NCBI GenBank assembly: GCA_904501715.1
Contig: CAJGCD010000011.1
Location: 1 to 32,170 of the forward strand
DNA: 32,170 nt
From: an uncultured Clostridia bacterium
GTDB lineage: Bacteria > Bacillota > Clostridia > Oscillospirales > CAG-272
Direction: 5' to 3'
The notes under the pieces were generated by a model that saw only the letters and a list, made by a program, of their open reading frames with translations, ran no database searches and was not told the DNA's origin. The translations under genes and the position numbers were made by a program. This document shows, piece after piece, positions 1 through 7,077 of the stretch. How positions within the stretch are numbered: position 1 is the first letter of the stretch; each line of letters starts with the position of its first letter.

Positions 1-582
1 CATACCCGTAAATACACCGGGGAGGATAGCGGGAAGCTGAACCTTGAAGAAGGATTGCAGCGGTGTACAGCCAAGGTCAAGTGCCGCCTCGGGCAGAGCC
101 TTGTCCATCTGCTTGAATTTGGGAAGCACGTTAAGTATAACGTAGGGCAGACAGAAGGTAACGTGGGCTATGAGCATAGTCCAGAAATTGAGCTTGGTCT
201 GCAGTCCCAAAAACGTTCCCACGAAAACGAAAAGGAACATAAGTGAGATACCCGTGATTATCTCGGGGTTCATCATAGGGACGTTTGTGGCGGTCATAAC
301 AGAGTTTTTGAGCCACTTATTTCTCATATGATGTATTCCAAGCGCCGCCGCGGTACCTATTACGGTAGCTATGGCGGAGGAGCACACAGCAAGAATTAGG
401 GAGTTCTTTAGCGCGTCAAGTATCTCACTGTTTTTGAAGAGCTCGGCGTACCATTTAAAGGAAAATCCCGTAAAAACAGACGTGCTTGAGCCCTCGTTAA
501 AGGAGAAGAATATAAGCACCGCAATAGGCGCAAAAAGAAATACGAGAATAAGTGTCGTGTAGAATACCGAAAACTTTTTCAT
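1..582 (-). CDS. potC: Spermidine/putrescine ABC transporter permease PotC (3' end outside window)
   Basis: Inner-membrane permease of a polyamine ABC importer, the partner of PotB. The 194 visible residues are the N-terminal three quarters of the protein; the frame is open to the window edge, so the C-terminus lies to the left. A hydrophobic segment at about residues 6-27 is followed by further membrane segments. The cytoplasmic EAA loop that docks on the ATPase is at about 165-189 (EAALDLGC, then LPAILPG). The ATG overlaps the potB stop as ATGA, and GGAGG stands upstream, so translation is probably coupled. Family and gene order (A-B-C) support PotC; the substrate (spermidine, putrescine or both) cannot be read from a permease. 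A binding protein PotD would be expected next, beyond the edge. Confidence 0.92.
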   Translation of the reverse strand, partial: MKKFSVFYTTLILVFLFAPIAVLIFFSFNEGSSTSVFTGFSFKWYAELFKNSEILDALKNSLILAVCSSAIATVIGTAAALGIHHMRNKWLKNSVMTATNVPMMNPEIITGISLMFLFVFVGTFLGLQTKLNFWTMLIAHVTFCLPYVILNVLPKFKQMDKALPEAALDLGCTPLQSFFKVQLPAILPGVFTGM

Positions 583-1436
583 GGCATCATACCTCCTCCC
601 TCGTCGACGTCGGTATACTTGTTAACGATAGCGAGTCCGATTATGAGTATGAGCATAAGCACAAAGGAAAGTGCCGCCGCCATATTGTAGTTGGAGGATG
701 CGTAGCGCTGCTCGATGATATCACCGATAAGCAGAGTGTCGGGACCGCCCAGCTTCTGTGAGATGTAGAAGGTACTGATTGATGGAACGAAAACCATGGT
801 TATTCCCGATATTACACCCGAAATCGAGAGGGGAAGTATGACCTTGCGAAGAACACCGAAGCCGTTGCAGCCAAGGTCGGAGGCAGCCTCCACCAAGCGG
901 TAGTCAAGCTTCGCCATTACCGAGTATATCGGCAGTATCATATAAGGGAGATAGTCGTATACCATGCCCAGAACTACCGCCGCTTCCGTACCCAGAATTT
1001 GCATAGGAGCTATTCCCAGTCCTCCCAGCAGGGAATTGATTATTCCCGTATCCTGTATAAGCACCATAATAGCGTACGTGCGGATGAGAAAGTTCATCCA
1101 CATAGGAAGCATAAGCAGAAGTATAAGCAAACGCTGTGTTTTTGGCTTGCTTCTGGAGATAAAATAAGCTATTGGGTATCCCAGAAGTAAGCAGATAAAC
1201 GTGGATATGAGCGCCAGCTTTATCGAGCGAAGAAATATCTTAAGATAGGTAGGGGAGAAAAATTCAGCAATATTTGAAAGGCTGAAAGCTCCCGCGGTGT
1301 CGGTAAAGGCGTAATACGCGACGAATATAAGGGGGGCGATTATAAAGAGAACAGCCCAGACTATATGGGGCGCTGCCGCATATTTTGCCAGAAGCGAGCG
1401 GTTATCCTTCCTTTTTTTAGGGATAGCTGTGGTCAT
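579..1436 (-). CDS. potB: Spermidine/putrescine ABC transporter permease PotB
   Basis: First permease subunit of the polyamine importer, 285 residues, the usual length of the family. It has a short basic cytoplasmic N-terminus (KKRKDNR at about 7-13) and a first membrane helix at about 23-43. The binding-protein-dependent permease core follows, with the EAA loop at about 183-207 (EAASDLGC, then LPLSISG). The segment PMWMNFLIRTYA at about 111-122 is typical of PotB. Start and stop both sit in ATGA overlaps, with potA upstream and potC downstream, so the three genes are one coupled unit. The family call is firm; polyamine specificity rests on similarity and on the neighbouring PotA. Confidence 0.93.
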   Translation of the reverse strand: MTTAIPKKRKDNRSLLAKYAAAPHIVWAVLFIIAPLIFVAYYAFTDTAGAFSLSNIAEFFSPTYLKIFLRSIKLALISTFICLLLGYPIAYFISRSKPKTQRLLILLLMLPMWMNFLIRTYAIMVLIQDTGIINSLLGGLGIAPMQILGTEAAVVLGMVYDYLPYMILPIYSVMAKLDYRLVEAASDLGCNGFGVLRKVILPLSISGVISGITMVFVPSISTFYISQKLGGPDTLLIGDIIEQRYASSNYNMAAALSFVLMLILIIGLAIVNKYTDVDEGGGMMP

Positions 1437-2554
1437 TCCTCGTCCTCCTCGATTATGTCGGAGAGATGCTCCATTTCGTCAGAGAAGGTGGAATAGTCAC
1501 CGAACATATTGGAATATTCGGACTTTTTCATAATATGTATAGCATCGGGCTCTACGTAAACACCGATAGTTTCCTCGGGAGCTACGTAATCGGTGGTCTG
1601 TATCATCCACTTAAAGCCCTTGATGTCAACGATTATCTCGTAGTGGACACCCTTGAAGGTTACCGAAGTGACCACGCCCGAGAGCATACCCTTTTCTACG
1701 GGAACGACGTCCACGTCCTCGGGACGGACGACAACGTCAACCGCTTCGTTTTTGTCAAAGCCCTTGTCAAGACACTCGAAGGTGTGACCCGCGAAGCGCA
1801 CCGAATAGTCGGCAAGCATAACGCCGTCGATTATATTTGACTCGCCGATAAAGTCGGCGACGAAAGCGTTTACGGGCTCGTTGTATATATCTGTGGGAGT
1901 ACCTATCTGCTGTATCTTACCGTCAGCCATGACCACGATGGTATCAGACATAGAAAGAGCTTCTTCCTGGTCGTGGGTAACGTATATAAAGGTTATTCCC
2001 GTCTTTGTCTGTATATTTTTCAGCTCGACCTGCATATCCTTACGGAGCTTGAGGTCAAGAGCGCCCAGTGGCTCGTCCAGAAGAAGGACCTTTGGCTTGT
2101 TTATGAGGGCGCGGGCAATAGCCACTCTTTGCTGCTGACCGCCCGAAAGAAGAGATACGTTTCGCTTCTCAAAGCCGCGAAGGTTTACAAGAGAGAGCAT
2201 TTCCGACACTCTTTCTCTTATCTCATCCTCCTTGATCTTGGCAATACGCAGACCGAAGGCTATATTGTCGTATACGTTAAGGTGAGGGAACAGTGCGTAT
2301 TTTTGAAATACGGTATTAACGTGACGCTTATAGGGCGGTACGTCGTTTATTCTTACTCCGTTAAAATACACGTCTCCCTCGTCGGGTGTTTCAAAGCCTC
2401 CTATCATTCTGAGCGTCGTGGTCTTACCGCAGCCCGAGGGTCCCAGAAGAGTTATAAACTCACTGTCGTTGATATAAAGGTTTACATTAGAAAGCACAGT
2501 CTCGCCGTCAAAGGACTTGGAGATATTCTTCAATTCTACCAGCTTTGTTTTCAT
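1433..2554 (-). CDS. potA: Spermidine/putrescine ABC transporter ATP-binding protein PotA
   Basis: ATPase that powers polyamine uptake, 373 residues. All ABC motifs are intact: Walker A GPSGCGKT (38-45), Q-loop VFQKYALFPHL (82-92), signature LSGGQQQR (136-143), Walker B LLLDEP (157-162), D-loop GALD and H-loop His194. The C-terminal third is the TOBE-type regulatory domain (about 235-345), followed by an acidic tail (EEDEE). AAGGAG lies 12 bases before the ATG, rather far. A second ATG nearer the site is in another frame and does not open a useful reading frame. It is the first gene of potABC and has its own promoter and palindrome upstream. The closely related FbpC/CysA families are possible in principle, but the sequence and the PotB/PotC partners fit PotA. 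Confidence 0.95.
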   Translation of the reverse strand: MKTKLVELKNISKSFDGETVLSNVNLYINDSEFITLLGPSGCGKTTTLRMIGGFETPDEGDVYFNGVRINDVPPYKRHVNTVFQKYALFPHLNVYDNIAFGLRIAKIKEDEIRERVSEMLSLVNLRGFEKRNVSLLSGGQQQRVAIARALINKPKVLLLDEPLGALDLKLRKDMQVELKNIQTKTGITFIYVTHDQEEALSMSDTIVVMADGKIQQIGTPTDIYNEPVNAFVADFIGESNIIDGVMLADYSVRFAGHTFECLDKGFDKNEAVDVVVRPEDVDVVPVEKGMLSGVVTSVTFKGVHYEIIVDIKGFKWMIQTTDYVAPEETIGVYVEPDAIHIMKKSEYSNMFGDYSTFSDEMEHLSDIIEEDEE

Positions 2555-2595
2555 TTAGCATAAAAACTCCTTCACAAAAATACTGTGGAAAGGGG

Positions 2596-2613
2596 TAAAA
2601 GCGACCGCTTTTA
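2596..2613. promoter_or_regulatory. 18-bp palindrome in the potA leader, candidate operator
   Basis: TAAAAGCG-AC-CGCTTTTA is a perfect inverted repeat with 8-base arms and a 2-base centre. It lies just downstream of the predicted potABC transcription start (about 2620), at roughly +7 to +24. The position suits a repressor site; it could also act as a short RNA hairpin, but the 2-base centre is too small for a good loop. No regulator gene is next to it. Confidence 0.5.
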
Positions 2614-2626
2614 ATTCCATGCGAAT

Positions 2627-2655
2627 ATTGTAGCAGATATTGATGAAAATTGCAA
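2627..2655 (-). promoter_or_regulatory. Sigma-A promoter of potABC
   Basis: On the minus strand, TTGCAA (2655-2650), a 17-base spacer and TACAAT (2632-2627) with an extended -10 (TGC before the hexamer). It faces potA, giving a leader of about 65 bases. Confidence 0.75.
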
Positions 2656-2783
2656 TATATTTTCAAAAAAAGATTTGAAAAAACGGCATTATTTTTGAGA
2701 AAACGGCAAAAAACGGGAAAATATGTAAAAAACGCGCTAAAATCTTGCTTTTTCTCCCCAATTCTTTGATATTCTCCCTTAAT

Positions 2784-3359
2784 CTAAAGATTTCTCTTGA
2801 GGAATATTTTGCTGAAAAGCGCTAAGGAAAATACAAAAAGAGAGAGTGACGCAGACAGCCGTAAAAGCAGATAGACCGACAGCACCCACAGAGAGAAAAC
2901 AACTAAAAAGGAGATTGATTTGCATACGGCTTCTGCTGTTCTTGGGGAAAATTTGCATAGCAGAGCGCACTTGAGTATGCGCCCTCCGTCCAGATCCTCT
3001 ATGGGAAGCAGATTAAGTATCCCCAAAAACAGCGAGGAAATAAGAAAGAAGCGAAGAAATTCATTTGCCGACTCTGATTGATTTAAGAAAATAAAAAAAG
3101 TTAAAAGATTTACAAAAGGTCCCGCGGCAGCTAAAAATATTTCCTTAGGATACGAGTAGATTGAGCCTGATGCTTTAAGAGATGCGCCGAATATCCCCAG
3201 CTTCAGCTCGGACATAGGCACAGAGCACATTTTTGCCGCTATGAGGTGTCCAAGCTCGTGGAGAGTCGCGGCGAGCAGGGCAGACAGGGATAGATATGAA
3301 TGGGAAAATATTAAAGCTCCCACCATAAGGATAAAGAAAAAAGACACCTTTAGCTTCAT
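2784..3359 (-). CDS. M50 (site-2 protease) family metallopeptidase, SpoIVFB-like
   Basis: Polytopic membrane zinc protease of 191 residues. The zinc site HELGH is at 34-38 inside a hydrophobic helix. The second family motif NLLPIEDLDGGR is at 116-127 and supplies the third ligand (Asp124). The AAAGPFVN stretch at 77-84 is the conserved Gly-Pro-x-x-Asn turn. I chose the ATG at 3359 because AGGAG lies 8 bases upstream; the frame stays open to a TTG at 3422 that has no ribosome binding site. SpoIVFB cleaves pro-sigma-K in the mother cell; this protein is shorter, lacks the C-terminal CBS region of the Bacillus enzyme, and no SpoIVFA partner is adjacent. The sporulation role is therefore an inference, supported by spoIIR nearby. 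A 9-bp inverted repeat encloses its start region. Confidence 0.8.
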   Translation of the reverse strand: MKLKVSFFFILMVGALIFSHSYLSLSALLAATLHELGHLIAAKMCSVPMSELKLGIFGASLKASGSIYSYPKEIFLAAAGPFVNLLTFFIFLNQSESANEFLRFFLISSLFLGILNLLPIEDLDGGRILKCALLCKFSPRTAEAVCKSISFLVVFSLWVLSVYLLLRLSASLSLFVFSLALFSKIFLKRNL

Positions 3360-3429
3360 TGGAAATTCTCCTGAAAGTTTAGTGTCTTTTATTGTATGCG
3401 GGATTTTTGAAAAACTTAACAATATGCCA

Positions 3430-3975
3430 TTAAAGGGATACGTTATTTTTTACAAAAGATATGGGATTAGCAGCTTTAAGCATTGACAAGGAACGCTCGT
3501 CTGCCTCGAAAAATATAAGTATCCGTCTTTCGTCCTTGCCGCCTGTAACCGTAAGCCATATATTGTCGGCGTCCTCGTCGGACACGGCGATAACTCTGGC
3601 TTCTATTTCAAAACGCTCCGCACGGTTTATGTATTCCTCTGTGGCGGGGGCTATAATAAGGAGGTCTTTTATATCGGTATCTATTACCGACCTGCGCTTT
3701 TTCTTGCCGTATATTTTGGCGACTCCCATTCTGCCGTACCAAAAGGAGTATTCATATTCCAGAAGAAGATATTTCCACGTTGGCATCACAAGCAGAGCAG
3801 TGGAAAGCAGTCCGCCTGTGATTATGAGCACAAAGCTCTCGGTGTTTTGCAGTGCCGCCGCCAACCAAAATGAGAAAAATAGCAGATAACACATCACAAC
3901 GCTTATCTTTACGGCAAGATGCTTTCCTTTACTTTTTACTTTTACTATTTTTTCATACGTTTGCGAATTGTTCAT
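3430..3975 (-). CDS. DUF6106-like two-helix membrane protein
   Basis: A 181-residue protein. It has a short basic N-terminus, two hydrophobic helices at about 20-37 and 42-60, then a soluble domain to the end. The pattern EYEYSFWYGRMGVAKI with a following KKKRR and IAP block resembles what I remember of the DUF6106 family of Clostridia, whose function is unknown; I cannot confirm this without a profile search. The ATG at 3975 has GAGG 5 bases upstream; an upstream in-frame TTG at 4005 overlaps the -10 box and is rejected. It has a good extended -10 promoter and is followed, 70 bases later, by the M50 protease, so the two are probably co-transcribed. A role with the protease is only a guess from position. 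Confidence 0.75.
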   Translation of the reverse strand: MNNSQTYEKIVKVKSKGKHLAVKISVVMCYLLFFSFWLAAALQNTESFVLIITGGLLSTALLVMPTWKYLLLEYEYSFWYGRMGVAKIYGKKKRRSVIDTDIKDLLIIAPATEEYINRAERFEIEARVIAVSDEDADNIWLTVTGGKDERRILIFFEADERSLSMLKAANPISFVKNNVSL

Positions 3976-4004
3976 AGCTTCCTCGTTTTTTAGATTGTAT
4001 AACA

Positions 4005-4033
4005 ATTATAACATATATCTCTCCATCATTCAA
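4005..4033 (-). promoter_or_regulatory. Sigma-A promoter of the DUF6106-like / M50 protease unit
   Basis: Minus strand TTGAAT (4033-4028), 17-base spacer, TATAAT (4010-4005) with TGT directly upstream (extended -10). The leader to the ATG at 3975 is about 25 bases. Confidence 0.72.
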
Positions 4034-4061
4034 GAGATTTTTTTACTTAGGCAAAAAACGC

Positions 4062-4101
4062 TTGACATATTTTTGAATATGGTGTATCATAGTATATGAT
4101 A
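4062..4101 (+). promoter_or_regulatory. Promoter of the DUF1836 gene with an inverted repeat over the -10 box
   Basis: TTGACA (4062-4067), 17-base spacer, TATCAT (4085-4090). The -10 hexamer is itself the left arm of TATCAT-N5-ATGATA (4085-4101), so a protein bound there would cover the -10 box and the transcription start. It is divergent to the promoter at 4005-4033. Confidence 0.68.
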
Positions 4102-4128
4102 ACTTATTTAATGGCGGGGATACTTACA

Positions 4129-4824
4129 ATGAATAATGAACAGCTTTACGAAATAGCCAAAGACGCGGTAAATGACGCCGAGCTTAGGAGCAGCGATATA
4201 CCTCCCATAGACCTTTACGTTGACCAGATATTAAATCTCGTTGGCGAGCGTTTAACTCAGGGCTCTGAGCGATATCACGATAAGCAGCTTACAAAGACAA
4301 TGATAAATAACTACTCAAAGGACGGTCTCATTACACCTATTAAGGGAAAAAAGTATAACAAAGAGCAGATAATCCAGATGCTTACGGTGTATACACTGAA
4401 GGGAACGCTTTCCATAGGAGAAATAAAAAGATTGCTTCAGGGCGCGTATGCTGTGGAGGGCTTTGACGGTACAGGACTTAAGGAACTTTACGACAGACAT
4501 TTGGATATAAAAGAGGTCAACCGAGAGTACGCTATGGCGGCTCTTCGGGGAATCGTGGAAAGAAACGACCTTGATGTTGACAACGATATTGATTATATAA
4601 GTGTTATTTGCGCCCTTTCTGCTTTCAGCGCGCATCTGAAAAGTATAGCTCAGGCAATGATAGATGACCGCTTCCCCGAGCCCGAGGAGCCTGAGGAGGT
4701 CAAGGAAAAGGATAAGGAAAAAGAGGAAAAGAAAGAGCGCAAAGAAGAAAAGAAGGCAGATAAAAAGCAGAAAAAAGAAGAGAAAAAAGAGAATAAGGAA
4801 AAAGAAAAAAATAAAGAAAATTAA
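4129..4824 (+). CDS. DUF1836 domain protein with a long Lys/Glu tail
   Basis: A 231-residue protein. The DUF1836 domain spans about residues 15-130: a MerR-like helix-turn-helix followed by helices, with the recognisable stretches ERYHDKQLTKTMINNYSK and GLITPIKGKKYNKEQI. The family is widespread in Clostridia and Bacilli; its fold suggests DNA binding but its targets are unknown to me. From about residue 192 on, the chain is almost only Lys and Glu with a few Asp, Asn, Arg and Gln, a charged disordered or single-helix tail. I placed the start at 4129 because the predicted transcription start is near 4097, which excludes the ATG at 4096; an ATG at 4111 remains possible. Ribosome binding site is weak (GGCGGGGA). 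Its promoter carries an inverted repeat, which would fit autoregulation. It ends in a shared bidirectional terminator. Confidence 0.85.
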   Translation: MNNEQLYEIAKDAVNDAELRSSDIPPIDLYVDQILNLVGERLTQGSERYHDKQLTKTMINNYSKDGLITPIKGKKYNKEQIIQMLTVYTLKGTLSIGEIKRLLQGAYAVEGFDGTGLKELYDRHLDIKEVNREYAMAALRGIVERNDLDVDNDIDYISVICALSAFSAHLKSIAQAMIDDRFPEPEEPEEVKEKDKEKEEKKERKEEKKADKKQKKEEKKENKEKEKNKEN

Positions 4825-4853
4825 AGGAGAGGATTTCCTCTCCTTTAATTTTT
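4821..4853. terminator. Bidirectional terminator between the DUF1836 gene and spoIIR
   Basis: Perfect 13-bp inverted repeat, TTAAAGGAGAGGA (4821-4833) and its complement (4836-4848), with T-runs on both sides. It contains the stop codons of both converging genes. Confidence 0.88.
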
Positions 4854-5447
4854 AAGCGCCGTCTCAAAGGCTTCAAGTAATTTGAAGCGTACCTTGTATT
4901 TTGGATTTTGGGTTTGGGTGATGACGTTATACTGATCCCCTGTGAGTCCTACCTGAGCAAATGCCTCCGAGCTGTCGGAGGCTGCCGACAAACACATGGG
5001 CGGGAAGAGAACACACCACCAATTCTGTCCCTCTGCCGAGCCTATAAGCACTCGCAAGGATAGATATTCTCCCGCGGGAAAGCAACAGCCTTCATAATTT
5101 TTTGTGGGATATTCCTCGTTTCCAAGCTGAACGCTTACACTATAATCATATCCCGCCCGCGTTACCGCGTTTTTAGCGGTTGCCTCGATTTTGGGCAAAT
5201 TATATTCTATTATTTGCTGCGCTTGGCTTTTGGACGTACATCCCCTCAGCATAAGCTGTGTTTTTTCAAGAATAGCATCTCTTACCTCAAGCTTCAAGGT
5301 TTGATCCTCCTCGCTGTCCGAATTGGCGAGAACGTGAAGCCGTACCACGTTTTGATAAAGCTCGCTTTCGCCGCGGATGGGAAGAAATCCGAGAACGGTT
5401 ATGAGCCCTATAACGCAAAAAGTGAAAATAAGTAATCTTTTATACAT
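4845..5447 (-). CDS. spoIIR: Stage II sporulation protein R
   Basis: Forespore-secreted signalling protein of 200 residues. In Bacillus subtilis SpoIIR leaves the forespore and triggers SpoIIGA to process pro-sigma-E in the mother cell. An N-terminal hydrophobic segment (about 5-23) serves as signal or anchor. The family marks are clear: RLHVLANSDSEEDQ at 36-49 and NWWCVLFPPMC at 142-152. AAAGGAG sits close to the ATG (5 U bases between), but that ribosome binding site lies in the 3' arm of a 16-bp perfect hairpin. The gene is last in the hisS-led unit and I could not recognise a forespore promoter in the 60 bases upstream. Its presence is the best evidence in this window that the organism forms endospores. 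Confidence 0.95.
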   Translation of the reverse strand: MYKRLLIFTFCVIGLITVLGFLPIRGESELYQNVVRLHVLANSDSEEDQTLKLEVRDAILEKTQLMLRGCTSKSQAQQIIEYNLPKIEATAKNAVTRAGYDYSVSVQLGNEEYPTKNYEGCCFPAGEYLSLRVLIGSAEGQNWWCVLFPPMCLSAASDSSEAFAQVGLTGDQYNVITQTQNPKYKVRFKLLEAFETALKN

Positions 5448-5503
5448 AAAAACTCCTTTTTGAAATGATATCTAACAACATCATTGGTCAAAAAGGAGTT
5501 TTT
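5448..5503 (-). promoter_or_regulatory. Long hairpin that encloses the spoIIR ribosome binding site
   Basis: A 16-bp perfect stem (5503-5488 with 5463-5448) has an inner 6-bp stem (5485-5480 with 5469-5464), separated by a two-base bulge, and a 10-base loop. On the minus-strand RNA, the 3' arm carries AAAAAGGAGUUUUU and is followed directly by the spoIIR AUG. It ends in five U, so it can also serve as an intrinsic terminator for the CPBP gene upstream. Confidence 0.75.
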
Positions 5504-5517
5504 TATTCAGGTAAAAT

Positions 5518-6498
5518 TTAAAACATATAAATTATGGATGCGATAACGTAAAACACAAAGCAGGCTATGGTAGAAGGCTCTTTAAGCACCGAAATATAAG
5601 ATGCTCTTATTTGAGCGGGGGATGAAAGAACAGGCTTTCGGTAGCTTGAGGAAACTCCGTCGTAAAGATACTTCTTATAAAGCCTTGCCGCCTCGTGACA
5701 GAATACCGCGCCTGAGAGCAAAAAGAAGAATGCCACAAGGAAAAGGAAGAAGTTAGAGCTTCCCGTTATTCTGTACAGCGTGTTCATATAAGGCTGACCG
5801 AAAAGTCCGAACACGTTGTAGAGAACGTGTGCCAGCATTGCGCCGATAAGTGAGCGCGAGCTGTATAAGACCATAGCGAGAACAGCGCCCGAGAACAGAT
5901 ATACAAGAATATTTACGGGATTAAAGTGGAGCATAGCGAAGAATACCGATGAAAATACCACTGCCCTGAACACACCGCCGTTTTCATATTCGTAGCAAAG
6001 AATTCCTCTGAATATAAATTCCTCGCATATTGCGGGAATAAGGGCGTAGGCTGCCAGCAAATAGAGATTTGAGGGCAGTGAGCCGTCGGTCTTGGATATA
6101 AAGGTATCGTAAAGCGAAAAGTTTTGTGACAGCGAGTCAAGACCGCCCAGAAGCATACTTATAAGCAGACCGCCCGATATCATAAGGAGGGCAGAGCTTG
6201 CTATAAGCAACAGGGAGTTAGCCTTGGGAAGCCGCAAGCGCAGTCCCTTTATATAGCTATCTCCGCTGAATCTGCACCATATTGCTCCGGGAAGGAGAAA
6301 TATCATAAGCTGCAGGATAACTACACTGTAATATTCATTTTCTCTGTTTATAAACGCCACGTCAATGAGCTTGGTCAGCAGAAGAAGCGCGTAGGTGGCA
6401 AGCACTACCGAGGTGGGGGTAAGTACTATCCCTTTTTTCTTTGCTTTTCCGTCCTCATTCTTTTTGGCGTGAAATATTTTCGGAAAACGAAATTTCAT
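5518..6498 (-). CDS. CPBP family intramembrane glutamic endopeptidase
   Basis: Polytopic membrane protein of 326 residues, with about 8 hydrophobic helices. The three CPBP (Abi/Rce1-type) motifs are all present: EEFIFRG at 159-165, a Phe-rich helix ending in HFNP at 191-194, and HVLYN with His224 and Asn228. These supply the catalytic Glu pair and the His/Asn residues of the family. Substrates of bacterial members are mostly unknown; some process peptides or confer self-immunity, but no bacteriocin genes are near. The ATG overlaps the cyclo-ligase stop as ATGA, so it is coupled to the gene before it. The N-terminus has a Lys-rich cytoplasmic stretch (about 11-23). It is followed by the hairpin before spoIIR; a link to sporulation is only positional. 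Confidence 0.88.
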   Translation of the reverse strand: MKFRFPKIFHAKKNEDGKAKKKGIVLTPTSVVLATYALLLLTKLIDVAFINRENEYYSVVILQLMIFLLPGAIWCRFSGDSYIKGLRLRLPKANSLLLIASSALLMISGGLLISMLLGGLDSLSQNFSLYDTFISKTDGSLPSNLYLLAAYALIPAICEEFIFRGILCYEYENGGVFRAVVFSSVFFAMLHFNPVNILVYLFSGAVLAMVLYSSRSLIGAMLAHVLYNVFGLFGQPYMNTLYRITGSSNFFLFLVAFFFLLSGAVFCHEAARLYKKYLYDGVSSSYRKPVLSSPAQIRASYISVLKEPSTIACFVFYVIASIIYMF

Positions 6499-7076
6499 TT
6501 TGTTTTTAAGACTCCTGTTTGGGTAATAAGGATATCCACCGGGATATCTGTGGGCAGAGCAGGGAGGTCGTGGGATATAAATTCATCAAATGCGATTCCT
6601 ACACTGGTTCCCTTGAAGGTGGGTAAAAATCTGTCGTAGTAGCCCTTGCCGTAGCCAAGGCGAAAGCCTTTGCTGTCAAAAGAGAGGGCGGGTACTACGC
6701 ACAGGGAGCTTTCGGTTATAATCGGCAGGGGCGCACTGTCTGCGGGCTCATATATCCCGTAGGTCCCTTCCATTAATTCATCAAGGACAGATACCAAGCG
6801 AAAATCAAGTGTAACGGTGTCGGTGCGTGAGATCGGAAAGGCAATGCTCTTGCCCTTTTTTAATGCCACGTCCATAGCTATGAAAAGCTCGGGCTCGTTT
6901 CTCGTGGGATAAAAGAAGAGAACTGTGTCCGCACGCTCAAACTCGGGCAGCGAAATGAGCCTTTTTGAGACAGCCTCGCTCGCAACTTCAATTTGAGCCC
7001 TTGTTAAAGCGCGTCTTTTGTCTAGAAAATATTTTCGCAGCTCTTTTTTGTAGGGAGAGATATCCGCAAAGCTCAT
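6495..7076 (-). CDS. 5-formyltetrahydrofolate cyclo-ligase
   Basis: Converts 5-formyl-THF to 5,10-methenyl-THF with ATP, returning a stored folate to the active pool. At 193 residues it has normal length. Visible marks are the N-terminal KKELRKYFLDKRRAL (10-24, nucleotide-binding basic region), FFYPTRNEPE (54-63) and the family signature GYGKGYYDRFL (141-151). The start is taken as the ATG at 7076, one base after the upstream stop (TGACATG), fitting termination-reinitiation. A TTG at 7088 in the same frame would overlap the previous gene and is the alternative. No good ribosome binding site is seen. It sits between a DJ-1 family gene and the CPBP protease, unlinked to the folate genes at 21256-25126. 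Confidence 0.93.
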   Translation of the reverse strand: MSFADISPYKKELRKYFLDKRRALTRAQIEVASEAVSKRLISLPEFERADTVLFFYPTRNEPELFIAMDVALKKGKSIAFPISRTDTVTLDFRLVSVLDELMEGTYGIYEPADSAPLPIITESSLCVVPALSFDSKGFRLGYGKGYYDRFLPTFKGTSVGIAFDEFISHDLPALPTDIPVDILITQTGVLKTK

Positions 7077-7077
7077 G

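Noticed and set aside
1973..2563. Open frame of about 196 codons on the plus strand inside potA
   Set aside because: Antisense to potA, which has all ABC motifs; no ribosome binding site or family match.
4664..4855. Lys/Arg-rich small protein in a second frame of the DUF1836 tail
   Set aside because: Produced by the AAR/GAR repeat composition in a shifted frame; no start signal, and it ends in the terminator.
5518..6498. CPBP protease as a phage-defence (abortive infection) gene
   Set aside because: The family name Abi is historical; the gene is coupled to housekeeping genes and there is no defence context.
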